Origin: Bittarella massiliensis (ex Durand et al. 2017)
GTDB taxonomy: Bacteria > Bacillota > Clostridia > Oscillospirales > Ruminococcaceae
Assembly (NCBI RefSeq): GCF_017566145.1
Contig: NZ_JABFCL010000011.1
Coordinates: 19,433-83,432, forward strand
Direction: 5' to 3'
Length of the DNA stretch: 64,000 nucleotides
Below, one piece after another: positions 1 to 8,499 of this stretch. The position numbers were made by a program, and so were the translations under genes. Numbering within the stretch: the first letter of the stretch is position 1; each line of letters starts with the position of its first letter. A model generated the notes under the pieces. The model was not told where the DNA came from. It ran no database searches and saw only the letters and a program-made list of their open reading frames with translations.

Positions 1-163
<163 letters not shown>

Positions 164-178
164 GTTTTCCCACCGAGA

Positions 179-225
179 AGAGGGCGCGAGCTTTCCCAAA
201 AAGGGGAGCCGCGCCCTCTCTTTTT
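179..225 (+). terminator. Rho-independent terminator of the left-edge gene
   Basis: Perfect 10-bp arms AGAGGGCGCG (179-188) and CGCGCCCTCT (210-219) are followed by CTTTTT. It separates the flavoprotein gene from the nrdJ leader. Confidence 0.85.
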
Positions 226-682
226 GCCGCAATGGGGGCGAATGGGCAGGGCTTTTTGGGGGAGAGGCGAGCGCGTGTGAGAGAAAGGGGGAAAAGGCCT
301 TCCTCTTCTCCACGACGCCTGCCCCGCCACCGGATCGCACAGGTGAAACGGGGACAGGCAGTTCAAGGAAAATTTTCCCGCCCCTTGTACAAACAGGCCC
401 AGCGATCCTTCGCCCTCTCCGCCGCCTGCCCGCTCAAACTGGCGCGCCCCACCGCCCCCTCACAAAATGCCTTGAGAAGATATTGGAAACGCAATATTTT
501 CTCTTCTGCACAAAAGGGGAAAAGAATCTTCTCTATTTTTCGGACCGCCAGGTTGATAACAGATATTGCCCCTATACAGCAGCAGTGATACAATATATAG
601 TGTTATGGCCGGCCGACGGTTTTCCTGCGATGCGGCAAGGCCCCTGTTTTCCCGAGGATCGAAGAAAGAGGAGAGAAGCGAG
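226..682 (+). other. Long untranslated region before nrdJ
   Basis: This spacer of about 450 bases holds no convincing gene. It contains two imperfect hairpins. One pairs GCCTGCCCCG near 318-327 with CGGGGACAGGC near 349-359 and has an inner CACC/GGTG stem. The other is at 474-503 (GAGAAGATATTG / CAATATTTTCTC). The nrdJ promoter and NrdR-like boxes occupy its right end. I looked for a cobalamin-riboswitch B12 box because the enzyme is B12-dependent, and did not find one. Confidence 0.5.
556..603 (+). promoter_or_regulatory. nrdJ promoter with tandem NrdR-like boxes
   Basis: ATACAATATATAGTGT at 588-603 matches the NrdR consensus acaCwATATaTwGtgt at 15 of 16 positions. A weaker match (9 of 16, centre AGATATTG conserved) lies at 556-571, 32 bases upstream start to start, the usual three-turn spacing of NrdR box pairs. 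A promoter TTGCCC (566-571), 17-base spacer, TACAAT (589-594) is covered by both boxes, as expected for repression by the (d)ATP-sensing regulator NrdR. The nrdR gene itself is not in the window. Confidence 0.75.
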
Positions 683-2986
683 ATGCCAGTTTCAAAGAAC
701 GCAGAGACCGTACTGGAGCGGCGGTATTTAATACGCGATGAGAGCGGAAAGGTGACCGAGACGGTGGAGGGATTGTTTCACCGGGTGGCCAGCTCCATCG
801 CCGACGCGGACAAGCCCTATACCGGCGGCGCCTCCACCAAGGCGCTGGAAAAGGAATTCTACGAGGCAATGACCAACCTGGAGTTCCTGCCCAACTCCCC
901 CACCCTGATGAATGCCGGGCGACCCCTGGGCCAGCTGTCGGCATGCTTTGTGCTGCCGGTGGCCGACTCGATGGAGGACATCTTTGAGGCGGTGAAGCAG
1001 GCGGCCCTGATCCACAAATCGGGCGGCGGCACCGGCTTCTCCTTCTCCCGGCTGCGCCCCTGCGGCAGCGCCGTCAAATCCACCGGCGGGGTGGCCAGCG
1101 GCCCCATCAGCTTTATGCGGGTGTTCAACATGGCCACCGAGGCGGTGAAGCAGGGCGGCACCCGGCGGGGGGCCAATATGGGGATTTTGCGGGTGGACCA
1201 TCCGGACATCCTAGAATTCATCGACTGCAAGAAGAACAATGCTGACATCACCAACTTCAACATCAGCGTGGGCATTACCGAGGAGTTCATGGCTGCGGTG
1301 ATTGCCGACGGGGAGTACGACCTGGTCGACCCCTCCACCAAAAAGGTGGTGGGGTCCCTGGGAGCGAAGATGGTCTACGACAAGATCGTGGAGGGCGCCT
1401 GGCGAAACGGCGAGCCCGGCATCATCTTCCTGGATCGGCTCAACCGGGACAACGTGGTCCCTGGCCAGGGGCCGATCGAGAGCACCAACCCCTGCGGCGA
1501 ACAGCCCCTGTTGCCCTATGAGAGCTGCAACCTGGGTTCCATCAATCTGGTGAAGATGCTCAAAGAGGGCAAAACTGGCTGTGAGGTGGACTGGGAGAAG
1601 CTCGAAAAGACGGTTCGCACCGCCGTCCACTTCTTGGACAATGTCATCGACGTGAACAAGTACCCCCTGGACAAAATCGACGAGACCACCAAGGCCACCC
1701 GCAAGATCGGCCTGGGGGTGATGGGATTTGCCGATATGCTGCTGATGCGGGGCATCTCCTACAACTCCGACGAGGGGGTAGAGGCGGCCCGGGAGATCAT
1801 GTCCTTTATCAACCGGGTGGGCCACGAGGCCAGCGAGGAGCTGGCCAAGCAGCGGGGCGCCTTCCCCCTGTTTGAAGAGAGCATCCTCAAAGATGGGGCG
1901 GCCCGCCGCAACGGCACCGTCACCACCATCGCCCCCACCGGCACCCTCTCCATCATCGCCGGGTGCTCCTCGGGAGTGGAGCCGGTGTTCGCCTATGTCT
2001 TCATCCGCAACGTGATGGACGGCACCGAACTCATCGAGGTCAATCCGGTGCTCAAGCAGCTGTTGGAGGAGCGGGGACTCTACTCTGACGAGCTGATGCG
2101 GCGCATCTCCAAAGAGGGAACCATTGCCCACATCGAAGAGATTCCCGAGGACATTCGCCGGGTGTTTGTCTGCGCCCACGACGTGACCCCCGAATACCAC
2201 GTGAAGATGCAGGCTGCCTTCCAGGAATACACCGACAACGCCGTCTCCAAAACGGTCAATTTTGGCCACACCGCAACCCTGGAGGATGTCTCCCAGGTGT
2301 ACATGCTGGCCTACCGCCTGGGCTGCAAAGGCGTGACCATCTACCGCGACGGCAGCCGGGACAGCCAGGTGCTCAACATCGGCAAGGTCAACGACGGCTC
2401 CAAAGAGGCGGAAGTCCCCGCCCTGCCCACCCGTCAGATCGGCCCCCGCCCCCGGCCGGAGGTGGTCAACGGCTTTACCGAGCGGATGAAGATCGGCTGC
2501 GGCAACCTCTATATCACCGTCAACTACGACAAAGAGGGGATCGTGGAGGTCTTCACCAACACCGGCAAGGCGGGCGGCTGCCCCAGCCAATCGGAGGCCA
2601 CCGCCCGGCTCACCTCCATCGCCCTGCGCTCCGGCATCTCGGTGGACGAGATCATCGACCAGCTCAAGGGGATCCGCTGTCCCTCCACCATCCGCCAGCA
2701 GGGGATGAGCTGCACCTCCTGCCCGGACGCCATCGCCAAGATCGTCAAAAAGGTGGACGACTTTTTGAAGAGCGGCGGCGCGGAACAAGGGGCCACCATC
2801 CCCAGTTCCACCCGCCATCCGGAGGCCCCCGCCAAGCGCACCGAGACCCCCCGCGCCGAAAAGGCCTGGATCGGCTACCACCTGCCCACCCACGCCCTGC
2901 GCACCTGTCCCGAGTGCGGCAGCGCCCTGGAGCACGAGGGCGGCTGTGTGACCTGCCGCAACTGCGGTTTTTCCAAGTGCGGTTGA
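683..2986 (+). CDS. nrdJ: Adenosylcobalamin-dependent (class II) ribonucleoside reductase
   Basis: Reduces ribonucleotides to deoxyribonucleotides using a radical made from coenzyme B12, so it works with or without oxygen. The 767-residue protein has the class II/I core: LSACFVLPVADSMEDI near residue 93, the active-site loop NPCGEQPLLPYESCNLGSINL-type stretch near residue 270, and the IAPTGTLS barrel motif. The C-terminal third has a TSCPD domain (SCTSCPDAIAKIV), typical of stand-alone NrdJ, and ends in a four-cysteine zinc ribbon (CPECG...CRNCG). The start at 683 is chosen because GAGGAG lies 9 bases upstream; an in-frame ATG at 566 lacks a ribosome site and would fall upstream of the promoter elements. 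It is monocistronic, with NrdR-like boxes in front and a terminator behind. Confidence 0.95.
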   Translation: MPVSKNAETVLERRYLIRDESGKVTETVEGLFHRVASSIADADKPYTGGASTKALEKEFYEAMTNLEFLPNSPTLMNAGRPLGQLSACFVLPVADSMEDIFEAVKQAALIHKSGGGTGFSFSRLRPCGSAVKSTGGVASGPISFMRVFNMATEAVKQGGTRRGANMGILRVDHPDILEFIDCKKNNADITNFNISVGITEEFMAAVIADGEYDLVDPSTKKVVGSLGAKMVYDKIVEGAWRNGEPGIIFLDRLNRDNVVPGQGPIESTNPCGEQPLLPYESCNLGSINLVKMLKEGKTGCEVDWEKLEKTVRTAVHFLDNVIDVNKYPLDKIDETTKATRKIGLGVMGFADMLLMRGISYNSDEGVEAAREIMSFINRVGHEASEELAKQRGAFPLFEESILKDGAARRNGTVTTIAPTGTLSIIAGCSSGVEPVFAYVFIRNVMDGTELIEVNPVLKQLLEERGLYSDELMRRISKEGTIAHIEEIPEDIRRVFVCAHDVTPEYHVKMQAAFQEYTDNAVSKTVNFGHTATLEDVSQVYMLAYRLGCKGVTIYRDGSRDSQVLNIGKVNDGSKEAEVPALPTRQIGPRPRPEVVNGFTERMKIGCGNLYITVNYDKEGIVEVFTNTGKAGGCPSQSEATARLTSIALRSGISVDEIIDQLKGIRCPSTIRQQGMSCTSCPDAIAKIVKKVDDFLKSGGAEQGATIPSSTRHPEAPAKRTETPRAEKAWIGYHLPTHALRTCPECGSALEHEGGCVTCRNCGFSKCG

Positions 2987-3075
2987 TGCCGCACCGCCTT
3001 ACCGCCAAAAAAACGGAGTGGACACCCCGCCTTTTCCCCTAAGGGCGGTGGGGCGCGCCCTCTACAAAATGCCAA

Positions 3076-3116
3076 CTGCCCGTACACCGACTTTCCCGGT
3101 GTGCGGGCAGCTTTTC
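3076..3116 (+). terminator. Terminator after nrdJ
   Basis: CTGCCCGTACACC (3076-3088) pairs with GGTGTGCGGGCAG (3098-3110) with one G-U pair and is followed by CTTTTCTC. It lies 90 bases past the nrdJ stop. Confidence 0.75.
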
Positions 3117-3436
3117 TCTGTAATTGGATAAGGGTCGCCAAGTTTTCAACCTTTTCCACATAGCTGCTGTGGATTTCTTCGCGTCCTTCCAACTATCTCC
3201 CCTCTTTTTTCGACCTATCGCACTGCCAAAACGCTTTTTTCGTGGGCTTTTGCCCCTTTCTCCTTTTTCCCCAAACACCCAACAGGGCAGTTTTCAACAT
3301 CTGTTGAAAACCCTGTTGAGAAACAGGAGCTTCAAAATAGTGTTTATATATTATTCACTATAAAATGCAAATATAGACATATTGTTCATATATCTTAAGG
3401 GTAGAAGCCATCCACCGATTGGGTCAGGAGGAGAGT
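3117..3436 (+). other. AT-rich spacer with three dyads before the DsrE-like gene
   Basis: No gene is seen. Three dyads are visible: TTTTCCACA (3152-3160) facing TGTGGATTT (3168-3176); a stem of CAACAGGG plus TTTTCAACA (3280-3299) against TGTTGAAAACCCTGTTG (3302-3318) with a three-base bulge; and ATAGTG (3337-3342) facing CACTAT (3356-3361) across an AT-only spacer. The last could be an operator over the promoter of the next gene, but no promoter can be placed with certainty. Confidence 0.4.
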
Positions 3437-3787
3437 ATGCGCACGATTTTTCATGTAAGCGATTTGTCCAAGTGGGAACTGGCAATCAAAAATGCCATTC
3501 ACATGCTCAACTACGGGAGGGACACCAAAACCGACTTCACCATTGAATTTATGGTCAATGGACCCGCCGTCACCCCACTCAACCTGCACGACGAGGCGGG
3601 GGAGCCGGTTCGCACCGCTCTGCAAGACCTGGTGAAACGGGGGGTCAACGTAGCGGTGAGTCAGAATACCATGAACCACCTGGGACTGGGGGTCAAGGAC
3701 ATCCCCTCCTATGCGCTGCTGGTGCCCGCCACCGCCATTGAATTGACCCGCAGACAGGACGAGGAGTACGCCTATATCCGCCCCTAG
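3437..3787 (+). CDS. DsrE/DsrF-like small protein
   Basis: A soluble 116-residue protein of the DsrE/YchN type (COG1416-like), recognised by the alternating start MRTIFHVSDLSKW, the NAIHMLNY helix, the EFMVNGPAV strand and the C-terminal GVKDIPSYALLVPA loop. Relatives carry sulfur on a cysteine or form hexamers of unknown role. This protein has no cysteine at all, so persulfide carriage is unlikely. The start is set by AGGAGG 6-10 bases upstream; an ATG/alternative start 18 bases earlier overlaps that site. It is a single-gene unit closed by a strong hairpin. Confidence 0.7.
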   Translation: MRTIFHVSDLSKWELAIKNAIHMLNYGRDTKTDFTIEFMVNGPAVTPLNLHDEAGEPVRTALQDLVKRGVNVAVSQNTMNHLGLGVKDIPSYALLVPATAIELTRRQDEEYAYIRP

Positions 3788-3802
3788 TGCCCGCAAACTG
3801 AC

Positions 3803-3846
3803 AGAGAGCCGCCGGACTTTCGATCCGGCGGCTCTCTTCTCTTTTA
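3803..3846 (+). terminator. Terminator after the DsrE-like gene
   Basis: Perfect 14-bp arms AGAGAGCCGCCGGA (3803-3816) and TCCGGCGGCTCTCT (3824-3837) are followed by TCTCTTTT. It lies between converging genes and may also stop the leftward hydrolase transcript. Confidence 0.85.
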
Positions 3847-3865
3847 AAAATAGGGCCTGTGTTGC

Positions 3866-4810
3866 CTAGTCGTAAGATTTGCAGGCTTTGATGAGCATCT
3901 CAACAAAGGCGTCGCGGTCGGTGGAGACACACCAGTAATTTTTCTTGCTGGGCTCCTTGTAGACCCGCATATCCACATAGGTAAAGCCATAGGTGTGCTC
4001 ACCCTCGTACTCGACGGTGATGTCCCGGTGCTCCACCTGGAACAGTTCGGGGGCGATGGTGTAGGCCACCGGGCAGGCATCGTGAATGGGGCAGGCCTTC
4101 ATGCCGTTTTTCTCCTGGCAGCGGTAGAAGAAGGCCAGCAGCTCAGAGACCACCTTGCCCACCTTGCCGCCCTCGGCGGCAAAGCGCTCAAACTCGGCCG
4201 GGGTGACGCAGGTCTGGTAGGTCATGTCCAGGCCGAACATGGTCACCGGCACGTCTAAATCAAAGACGTAGTGGGCGCTCTCTGCGTCCTGCCAGATGTT
4301 GAACTCGGCCCCTTTGCAGGGGTAGTCCTTAAAGTCAACGGCGCGGTTGGCCCCGCCCATGACGTTGATGGCAGCCACCTTCTCCACCAGTTCGGGGTGG
4401 CAGTAGAAGAGGGTGGCGATGTTGGTCAGGGGGCCAACTGCGAGGATGGTGACCTTCTCGCTGCTCTCGCGGAGGATGTCGGCGTAAAAATCGACGAAGT
4501 TTTTGTCCAGCACCTCGGTGGTGGGGTCGGGGAGAGAGGGGCCGTCGAGCCCCGACTCGCCGTGCACATGGGGCACCGGCACATGGGCTTTGCGCATGGG
4601 TTTGGCACTGCCGGCGACCACCGGCACGTCGGTGCGGCCCATCAGCTCAACGGCCTTGAGGGCGTTGACAGTGACCTTCTCCAGCGTCTGGTTGCCGGCG
4701 ACGGTGACAATGCCCTTGACGTCCAGCTTATCGCTGGCCAGGGCCAGAGCCAGGGCGATAAAGTCGTCGTGGCCCGGATCGCAATCAATGATGACAGGAA
4801 TCTTGCTCAT
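3866..4810 (-). CDS. Nucleoside hydrolase (IunH family), second gene of the pair
   Basis: Splits ribonucleosides into ribose and a free base in the cytoplasm. The 314-residue protein starts with the calcium-binding motif DCDPGHDD (residues 9-16) and keeps the VGPLTN, NVMGGA and AEFNIW motifs of the inosine-uridine-preferring hydrolase family. The conserved His near the C-terminus sits in CPIHDACPVAY. It lies 18 bases downstream of a second hydrolase and is surely co-transcribed. The exact base preference cannot be read from sequence. Confidence 0.92.
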   Translation of the reverse strand: MSKIPVIIDCDPGHDDFIALALALASDKLDVKGIVTVAGNQTLEKVTVNALKAVELMGRTDVPVVAGSAKPMRKAHVPVPHVHGESGLDGPSLPDPTTEVLDKNFVDFYADILRESSEKVTILAVGPLTNIATLFYCHPELVEKVAAINVMGGANRAVDFKDYPCKGAEFNIWQDAESAHYVFDLDVPVTMFGLDMTYQTCVTPAEFERFAAEGGKVGKVVSELLAFFYRCQEKNGMKACPIHDACPVAYTIAPELFQVEHRDITVEYEGEHTYGFTYVDMRVYKEPSKKNYWCVSTDRDAFVEMLIKACKSYD

Positions 4811-4828
4811 GTTGGTTTTCCCTCCCGT

Positions 4829-5779
4829 TTATTTGTAGAATTTGACCATTTCCACGCACAGCTGCATGTACTTTTCCATATCCACATCCTGGATGTCGTT
4901 GCAGTTGTGGGGGGCCTCTTCGCTGATGACGTAGTTGGGCAGGGTAGCGCCGTAGCCGCCCATCTTGCTCTGGCACTCCATATCGATGTGGCAGGGCTTG
5001 TAGGTGACCATGTCGGGATCAATGAGCATCAGGAAGGGGATGGCGTCGTGGATGATGCTGGAAAGTTTGCCGTTGCGGTCGGGCTTGACATCCTTGTAGC
5101 CCTCCACCAGCCCGGCAAGAACGTCGCTGACCCGGCTCTCCATCTGGGAGAGCTCGGCCAAAAAATCCAGGGGCAGGCCGGTTTTAAGGGTGACGTTGAG
5201 GCCGGCCATGTTCACCAAGAGGCCGGATTTAAAGACGATGTCGGCGGCGTGTACATCCACCAAAATGTTAAACTCGGCAGTGGGGTTGGCGTTGCCGGTG
5301 GTGGTGGAACCGCCCATGATGTAAAAGCCTTTGATCATCTTGGGCAACTCGGGGTATTTGAGAAGGGCGATGGCGATATTGGTCAGGGGACCGGTGGCGA
5401 CGATGACCAGTTCGCCTTCGCACTCGACCGCCTTTTCATAGATAAAGTCCCAGGCGGGCTTGGGGTAGACAGGGTTTTTGGCCGGAGGCAGGGTGACCGG
5501 GCCCAAACCGTTAACGCCGTGGGTGCCGGAGGCGGGGCGGTAGATGTCGTAGGAGAGGAGGGGCTTCTCGGCCCCGTAGGCCACTGGGCAGTTGATGCCC
5601 AGATACTCGGACAGATCGCGGGCGTTGCGCCGGGTGTGTTTGGCCTCGACGTTGCCGGCCACCGGGGTAATGCCCAGAATGTCAAACTTCTGGGTGGAGT
5701 GGGCCAGCATAATGGCAATGGCGTCGTCAATGCCGGGGTCACAGTCGATGACAATGGGGATTTTCTTGGTGTTTTCCAT
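4829..5779 (-). CDS. Nucleoside hydrolase (IunH family), first gene of the pair
   Basis: A 316-residue paralogue of its neighbour, with the calcium motif DCDPGIDDA, ATGPLTNIA, YIMGGS, AEFNI and the C-terminal IIHDAIPF histidine. It hydrolyses purine and/or pyrimidine ribonucleosides to ribose and base. An ATG six codons earlier (5797) is possible, but the GGAGG that would serve as ribosome site is inside those codons and is 10 bases before the ATG at 5779, so 5779 is preferred. The pair probably has complementary substrate ranges. No nucleoside permease or ribokinase is adjacent. Confidence 0.9.
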   Translation of the reverse strand: MENTKKIPIVIDCDPGIDDAIAIMLAHSTQKFDILGITPVAGNVEAKHTRRNARDLSEYLGINCPVAYGAEKPLLSYDIYRPASGTHGVNGLGPVTLPPAKNPVYPKPAWDFIYEKAVECEGELVIVATGPLTNIAIALLKYPELPKMIKGFYIMGGSTTTGNANPTAEFNILVDVHAADIVFKSGLLVNMAGLNVTLKTGLPLDFLAELSQMESRVSDVLAGLVEGYKDVKPDRNGKLSSIIHDAIPFLMLIDPDMVTYKPCHIDMECQSKMGGYGATLPNYVISEEAPHNCNDIQDVDMEKYMQLCVEMVKFYK

Positions 5780-5847
5780 GACTTCGGATACCTCCATCTT
5801 CTATTTTGATACGGCGTTTTGCACATAAATCCGCATATTACAAAATC

Positions 5848-5876
5848 ATTGTACCTTACCCCAGAGAGGTTGGCAA
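5848..5876 (-). promoter_or_regulatory. Promoter of the nucleoside hydrolase pair
   Basis: On the minus strand TTGCCA (5871-5876), 17-base spacer, TACAAT (5848-5853), about 70 bases before the start codon. Confidence 0.6.
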
Positions 5877-6011
5877 ATAGAAGTTTCCTTTGCTTTTCTG
5901 TGAGATGTGAACAATTTCCAGGAGCAAAACTTTTCCCTGTTACCGCGAAAAAGCAAAAAGGGGATGAGGAAAACCGGACTCGCCGGGCCGGTCAAACCCG
6001 TTTGAGAAACT

Positions 6012-6037
6012 GAAAAGAGCGGGCAAAATGCCCGCTC
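6012..6037 (-). terminator. Terminator after the DUF1848 gene
   Basis: On the minus strand GAGCGGGCA and TGCCCGCTC (arms 6029-6037 and 6017-6025) with a 3-base loop, then TTTTC. Confidence 0.8.
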
Positions 6038-6044
6038 GAAAAAA

Positions 6045-6974
6045 TCAGAAAAACCGCAGCTGATCGTCCACCAGGGAGGCCATCTCCCTCTTGGCGACCT
6101 GGTCGCCTGGGGCGAGGGAGGAGCAGAGCAGAGGGCTGTACTCGTCGTAGCGCTCGTACCGGCGCAGGGCCGACTGGCCGCCCCCACCGGCGTAACAGTA
6201 GCGGCAGCCATTCAGGCAGCTGTCGTAAACGCCCACATCCACGCTCTCACAGCAGCCGCAGCCGGGGCGCTGCCCCCGGTCGGGCAGATGGCGCAGAGGG
6301 GTGCCGGAGATGGCGGCCAGCCGGCCTGCATCCACACAGCTGCCGTGGGAAATGCCCCATTGGGAGAGATCGACGCTCTCACAGCAGGTGGAGAGGGCGA
6401 AGCCGCAGGTCGCAGCCGTTTCCGAAAAGGAATGGGCCAGCTGTTCGATTTCGGCCCGGTTGGGGGCCCGCAAACCCAGGTCACGGCCTGCGCGGCCGGT
6501 CTTTTGATACGAGTCGAGAAAGCTGATGACACAGCTGTCAGCAGCCCCGGCCAACCGGCGGGCCATGGCGTCAAAGGAGCGCAGGTGGTATTCCACCGTG
6601 TAGGTGGGGCTGATGAGGATGGGGTCATAGCGCCAGACCACCTGTTTGGGGGAGGTGGCTTGGGAGAGCTGCCAAAACAGGTCGATGAGCTGCCTTTTTT
6701 CGGGGAGGCCGGGCTCCAGGTCCCTGCCGTAGGGGGTGATGGTGAACTGAAAGTAGAAGGGATAGGGGACCTGTCCCAGCAGGGGGAGGAGGGGGGCGGG
6801 GTTTTTGCTCCAAAACACCACCCCGTCCACCACCTGGGGGGAGAGGGAGATCTCACTGACCTGGTGGGGGTGAAAGGGATTTCTCACCCAGACCGAACCG
6901 GCCTTGATGCGGTTGATGAACCAGCGGCTGTAATAGCAGGGGATGTCGGTGCGGCGGCTGGCGCTGATGATCAC
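6045..6974 (-). CDS. DUF1848 family protein
   Basis: A 309-residue protein of unknown function. It starts VIISASRRTDIP, contains VFWSKNP and the WRYDPI motif, and ends with the cysteine-rich CGCCESVDVGVYDSCLNGC-RYCYA region typical of DUF1848, which suggests an iron-sulfur or zinc site; the family is sometimes compared with radical-SAM/SPL-like proteins, but no reaction is established. The GTG start is chosen because AGGAGG lies 9 bases before it; a longer frame upstream has no ribosome site and starts with non-family sequence. It has its own terminator and no operon partner. Confidence 0.85.
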   Translation of the reverse strand: MIISASRRTDIPCYYSRWFINRIKAGSVWVRNPFHPHQVSEISLSPQVVDGVVFWSKNPAPLLPLLGQVPYPFYFQFTITPYGRDLEPGLPEKRQLIDLFWQLSQATSPKQVVWRYDPILISPTYTVEYHLRSFDAMARRLAGAADSCVISFLDSYQKTGRAGRDLGLRAPNRAEIEQLAHSFSETAATCGFALSTCCESVDLSQWGISHGSCVDAGRLAAISGTPLRHLPDRGQRPGCGCCESVDVGVYDSCLNGCRYCYAGGGGQSALRRYERYDEYSPLLCSSLAPGDQVAKREMASLVDDQLRFF

Positions 6975-7464
6975 GGCTCTACACCTCCTGACGGGCAGCT
7001 GAGGGGAAGTGGCCCCTCCCCCTGCAGCGGAAAATTTTTGTTTTTCTTCTTTCATTGTACTGCAAAAAGGGGGACAGACGCCAGCACTTTTGCTAGAAAA
7101 AAAGGAAAATATCACGATTTTTTAGAGACAGGGAGCATTCCTTTCTTTTTGGACAAGTCAACTGCTTGGGACATCTGCTGTCAAAAAGCAGCCGCCCTCT
7201 CCAAAGGGGAGACCACCCTCTCGGCCGTCGGATTATCTCCGGCGACAAATGCACAAACTGCGCTCTGTGCACCTGCCCTCTTTGAACGGAACCTCTTTTT
7301 TCTCCCCTTTGCCCCCTTCAAAACCTCCCTTCTTTGTGCAAAACAGAGAGAGTAGTCCCTCTTTTTCCGGCAACCCTACAATGTGGGCCGCGGCTCTTGA
7401 AAAGGCCGAGGCCCTACTGGTATAGTGGAGGTGTACGAAAACCTGTTGCAAAGGAGGAGCAGCT
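6975..7464. other. Divergent spacer between DUF1848 and the PfkB-like gene
   Basis: About 490 bases with no gene. A rightward promoter sits at 7397-7426, and a TACAAT on the minus strand near 7056 may be the -10 of the DUF1848 gene. Nothing else was recognised. Confidence 0.4.
7397..7426 (+). promoter_or_regulatory. Promoter of the PfkB-like kinase gene
   Basis: TTGAAA (7397-7402), 18-base spacer, TATAGT (7421-7426), 38 bases before the start codon. Confidence 0.6.
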
Positions 7465-8385
7465 GTGAAATACATTGTGGCGGGAATGACCATCACCAAC
7501 GACGTGGTCTTTGCCGACGGCACCAAGAGCGATTGCCATTTGGGGGGCGCTATTTTTTCACTGGAAGGGGTGCGCACCTACACCGACGACGTGCTCTACG
7601 TCTCCAACGTGGGGGAGGATTTTGAGGAGTACTACGGCGAGTGGATGGCCCGCAACAACATGAAACTGGACGGGATGAGCAAGGTGCTCGAACACACCCA
7701 CTACAACATCGTCAAATACCATCCGGACGGCACCTACTATGAGTACTCCATCTACGGGCCGGAGTTTGAGGCCCGCAACCGCGAGGCCACCTGGATCAAC
7801 GCCGATCAGGTGCTGGCCGTCTGTCAGGGGGCCAAGGCCATGTACATCGACAGCCACGAGAAGGAGCCCTTCTGGCAGCGGGTGGACGAGGTGCGGGCCA
7901 CCGGCTGCCAAATCCTGTGGGAGCCCCCCACCAAATGCCTGGTGGACCCTGCGGTGCGGGAAAAAACCTGGAAGATCATCGACAAGGTGGATATGTACAC
8001 CATGAACCGGCCCGAGTCCTTCGCCTTTTTCGGGGTGGACAGCGAGGAGGCGGTTCTCGAAAAGCTGCTGGAATACGGCAAGCCCTGCTTCTACCGGGTG
8101 GGTTCCAAGGGCTCTTACATGGTGTCGGGAGGGGAGTACGCCTTTGCCCCCAGCATTGACATCGGCGCCTTCGTGGACCAGACCGGATGCGGAAACTGCT
8201 CCACTGCAGCGGCCATGTACGCCTATTTTGAGGGGTATGACAATCTGATGGTGGCGGTGATGGCCAACATTGCCGCAGGGTACAATCTGCTGCAGTACGG
8301 CCCCTACCCCCACTTTACCCCCGAGGTGACCGCCGACGCCCTGACCCTGGCGGAAAAGACCTGTGCCGAGCTGCGGGCCAAATAA
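7465..8385 (+). CDS. PfkB-family (ribokinase-like) sugar kinase with altered catalytic motif
   Basis: A 306-residue protein with ribokinase-fold features: N-terminal GMTITNDVVF strand, a GGAIFS substrate loop near residues 27-32, and the C-terminal family signature region. In place of the canonical DTTGAGD, residues 238-244 read DQTGCGN, so the catalytic-base Asp is Asn244 and the anion-hole Ala is Cys242. Some clostridial and eukaryotic MAK32-like members share this change, as far as I recall. It may phosphorylate poorly, use another base, or bind a sugar or nucleoside without catalysis. GGAGGAG precedes the ATG. It lies 1.7 kb from the nucleoside hydrolases, so a link to ribose is possible but unproven. 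Confidence 0.75.
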   Translation: MKYIVAGMTITNDVVFADGTKSDCHLGGAIFSLEGVRTYTDDVLYVSNVGEDFEEYYGEWMARNNMKLDGMSKVLEHTHYNIVKYHPDGTYYEYSIYGPEFEARNREATWINADQVLAVCQGAKAMYIDSHEKEPFWQRVDEVRATGCQILWEPPTKCLVDPAVREKTWKIIDKVDMYTMNRPESFAFFGVDSEEAVLEKLLEYGKPCFYRVGSKGSYMVSGGEYAFAPSIDIGAFVDQTGCGNCSTAAAMYAYFEGYDNLMVAVMANIAAGYNLLQYGPYPHFTPEVTADALTLAEKTCAELRAK

Positions 8386-8404
8386 AATTTCTCTGCACCT
8401 GTAA

Positions 8405-8444
8405 GGGGGCGGCGGCCGATTGGGCTGGCCGTCCCCTTTTTTGC
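8405..8444 (+). terminator. Terminator after the PfkB-like gene
   Basis: A GC-rich imperfect stem (GGGGGCGGCGGCC against GGCCGTCCCC) is followed by TTTTTT. Confidence 0.65.
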
Positions 8445-8488
8445 CCGCAAAGGAAGGGGGCTAGGAGACCTTTCTCTCGACTGAAAAC

Positions 8489-8499
8489 CGTGGTATAAT
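8489..8499 (+). promoter_or_regulatory. Extended -10 promoter before the 184-residue hypothetical gene
   Basis: TGGTATAAT with the perfect hexamer TATAAT at 8494-8499 and TG one base upstream. The -35 region is poor, as is usual for extended -10 promoters. Confidence 0.5.

Noticed and set aside
226..600. Cobalamin riboswitch before nrdJ
   Set aside because: I looked for the B12 box and the usual multi-stem core and did not find them; only two simple hairpins are present.
1211..2935. A 574-codon antisense frame within nrdJ
   Set aside because: Mirror of the GC3 bias of nrdJ; no start signal or domain.
4271..5809. A 512-codon open frame on the plus strand opposite the nucleoside hydrolases
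   Set aside because: Its protein is Gly/Val/His/Asp-rich low-complexity sequence, a known antisense artefact of GC-rich genes, while both hydrolases on the other strand have full motifs.
5819..6013. Short plus-strand frame between the hydrolase promoter and the DUF1848 terminator
   Set aside because: No ribosome site and it overlaps the leftward promoter; composition does not resemble a protein.
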